Shown: positions 62,710 to 64,000 of the stretch, piece after piece
How the letters are laid out: the number at the start of each line of letters is the position of its first letter
Position numbering within the stretch: the first letter of the stretch is position 1
From: Dolomitihabitans soli
GTDB taxonomy: Bacteria > Actinomycetota > Actinomycetes > Streptosporangiales > Streptosporangiaceae
DNA length: 64,000 bases
Direction: 5' to 3'
Assembly: GCF_022213955.1 (NCBI RefSeq)
Contig: NZ_JAKNTW010000005.1
Location: 62,001-126,000 of the forward strand
Program-made: the position numbers and the translations under genes
Notes under the pieces: model-generated
Databases searched by the model: none
What the model saw: only the letters and a program-made list of their open reading frames with translations
Told to the model about the DNA's origin: nothing

Positions 62710-62883
62710 TCACCAGTGCGGCGGGCGTTCCGCGATCAGCCGTGCGGTGTCGTCGTCAGGCTCACGCCAGCCGCCCCACCCGAGGTCGGTGTCGTCACTC
62801 GTCTGATCTTCCAGCACCGGTGGCCCCTCGTCGGAGAGATCCACGGGGCGCAGGTCGTCCGGCCCGTGTGTCACGTCCTCCAT
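62710..62883 (-). CDS. Small acidic protein of unknown function
   Basis: A 57-residue protein starting at ATG 62883 (MEDVTHGPDDLRPVDLSDEG) and ending ERPPHW. The core PPVLEDQTSDDTDLGWG and the RPPHW tail recall a small acidic family common in actinomycetes, which supports it as real rather than chance. AAGGGG lies about 12 bases upstream; an in-frame ATG at 62925 is an alternative. No motif of known function. It is divergent from the membrane protein at the right edge (84 bp) and converges on the ABC exporter. Between 62565 and 62709 there is no gene. Confidence 0.65.
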   Translation of the reverse strand: MEDVTHGPDDLRPVDLSDEGPPVLEDQTSDDTDLGWGGWREPDDDTARLIAERPPHW

Positions 62884-62967
62884 CGTAGCGCCGCACCCCT
62901 TGGCCTGCGCCTCCATCAGGGTCATCCCCGATTGCGCGGCGGGTGGTCGCCCGGCATCATTCGACGC

Positions 62968-64000
62968 GTGAACGTAGGAGCAACCCTCAGACAAGCCCCC
63001 TCCCGGATCCTGGCGTGGGCCCTTCCCTACTGGACTCGCGGGGAGGCGGGACGCGAGACCCCCACCGAGCTCTTCAGGGTGCTCTACCTCGGTTGGCTGG
63101 TGGCCTTCGCGCTCAAGGTCCTCGGCTCGTCGTGGGACGTGTCGTGGCACTTCAAGTGGCTGCGCGACGACCTTGCGCCCCCCCATCTGATCAACAGCGT
63201 CGGGACCGCCATCGCGGTCGCCCTGACGATCATCCACGGTTACACCGGCTACGGCGCCGACAAGACGGCGCTGCGGCTCATCCAGTGGGGCACCGGCATC
63301 TTCCTGGTCGCCGTCCCGCTCGACCTGATCAACCACGCGGTGAACGGCCTGGACATCACGTCGTGGAGCCCGTCCCACGTCATGCTGTACGGCGGGACCG
63401 CCGTCATGATCGCGGGAGTGACCCGCGGCTGGTTCCTCGGCGCCCCCGAGGGCAGCCGCCGCCACCTGATCCTCGCCGCCTTATTCCTCTTCTCCCTGGA
63501 GAACACCTTCTTCCCCAACCAGCACCAGGAGTACGGCGTGCTGGGGATCGCCGCCTGGGACAGGGGCACCCCCACGGCCGAGCCGATCCTGCTCCAGTTC
63601 GCCGCGGACCAGCTGAACCGGCCGGTCGACCGGGGGATGGTCGTGCAGTTCTCGTTGCCCATGCCCGACTGGCTCTACCCGGTCTACACGGTGGCCGCCT
63701 GCCTGCTGGTGCTCGTCATCGCCCGCATGCTGGTCGGCAGGACGTTCACCGCCACCGCGATCGCCGCGGCCTTCGTCGCCTACCGGTGCGTCATCTGGCC
63801 GCTGCTGACCGTCGCCGACTTCCCGCCCTCCGCCGTGCCGTTCTTCCTCATCGCGGGGGCGCTCTGCATCGATCTGGCGTTCCTGATCCGGGTCTGGGCC
63901 GTCCGGGCCGTCGCCGGGGCGGCGCTGGTGACCGCGGGCACGTACGGGGCGCTGGCCGTACAGGGGGAGGTGCTGGCCGCGCCGCCGGTGGCGGTGGGCT
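62968..64000 (+). CDS. Polytopic membrane protein, 3' end beyond window
   Basis: An open frame of 344 codons from GTG 62968 (MNVGATLRQAPSRILAWALP) runs off the right edge. Several hydrophobic helices are visible: YLGWLVAFALKVLG, HLINSVGTAIAVALTI, IFLVAVPLDLINHAV, HVMLYGGTAVMIAGV, YPVYTVAACLLVLVIA and FFLIAGALCIDLAFLI. Motifs such as SWDVSWHFKWLRDDLAPPHL occur in uncharacterised actinobacterial membrane proteins. No ribosome site precedes the GTG; TTGCGC (62932-62937) and ATCATT (62955-62960) with a 17-bp spacer would give a leaderless message. The function is unknown and the C-terminus is not visible. Confidence 0.75.
   Translation, partial: MNVGATLRQAPSRILAWALPYWTRGEAGRETPTELFRVLYLGWLVAFALKVLGSSWDVSWHFKWLRDDLAPPHLINSVGTAIAVALTIIHGYTGYGADKTALRLIQWGTGIFLVAVPLDLINHAVNGLDITSWSPSHVMLYGGTAVMIAGVTRGWFLGAPEGSRRHLILAALFLFSLENTFFPNQHQEYGVLGIAAWDRGTPTAEPILLQFAADQLNRPVDRGMVVQFSLPMPDWLYPVYTVAACLLVLVIARMLVGRTFTATAIAAAFVAYRCVIWPLLTVADFPPSAVPFFLIAGALCIDLAFLIRVWAVRAVAGAALVTAGTYGALAVQGEVLAAPPVAVG

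Overview
This window is GC-rich (well over 65% by eye), with many GTG and TTG starts, clear GGAGG ribosome sites, TANNNT-type -10 boxes and dense coding on both strands. Gene content (sarcosine oxidase operon, dimethylglycine oxidase, HelD, CebR box, AfsR/LuxR-like STAND ATPases, terpene synthases, a CBM2-GH6 cellulase) points to a filamentous actinomycete. A member of the Streptosporangiaceae or a relative is my best guess, but the sequence alone does not prove it. I see no rRNA, tRNA, CRISPR array, prophage or intact transposase.

Left part (1-9.1 kb): the N-terminal half of a LuxR-type STAND regulator runs off the left edge. A GntR/FCD repressor is divergent from a five-gene peptide/nickel-type ABC import operon. 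That operon encodes a Tat-exported lipoprotein binding protein, a DppB permease, a DppC-DppD fusion and a DppF ATPase, followed by a DapA-family lyase/synthase. A short intergenic segment with two matching hairpins, resembling IS200/IS605-type ends, lies before the DapA-family gene.

Central part (9.2-22.3 kb): a coherent set for taking up glycine betaine and demethylating it stepwise to glycine. It holds a Rieske ferredoxin, an IclR regulator, two BCCT betaine transporters, sarcosine oxidase soxB-soxD-soxA-soxG, dimethylglycine oxidase, and a Rieske oxygenase that fits glycine betaine monooxygenase. The last six genes form one tightly packed operon. Two octamers recur upstream of the regulator/ferredoxin pair and the first BCCT gene, and a related motif overlaps the soxB promoter, suggesting one IclR regulon.

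Middle (22.4-44.6 kb): the RNA polymerase-recycling helicase HelD; a secreted GH6 cellulase behind a perfect CebR operator; a large LAL regulator; a secreted S15 peptidase; an orphan phosphoenolpyruvate-hydrolase-like protein; HrpA helicase; a HAD hydrolase; a small membrane protein; an MFS transporter with a divergent GntR regulator; a PucR regulator; and a secreted M6-like metalloprotease. Strong inverted repeats separate several of these units.

Right part (44.8-64 kb): a membrane-anchored STAND/TPR protein converging on a two-TM protein; a tyrosine phosphatase; a family 2 glycosyltransferase; a Gfo/Idh/MocA oxidoreductase; an AlkA-like glycosylase; a PAC2 protein; an ankyrin protein; and a divergent pair of class I terpene synthases. 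These are followed by a STAND ATPase without its expected C-terminal HTH, an unusual fusion of an extracellular S15-type hydrolase to an ABC ATPase with its ABC-2 permease, a small acidic protein, and a membrane protein cut by the right edge. Several gene ends carry short tandem duplications that include the stop codon.
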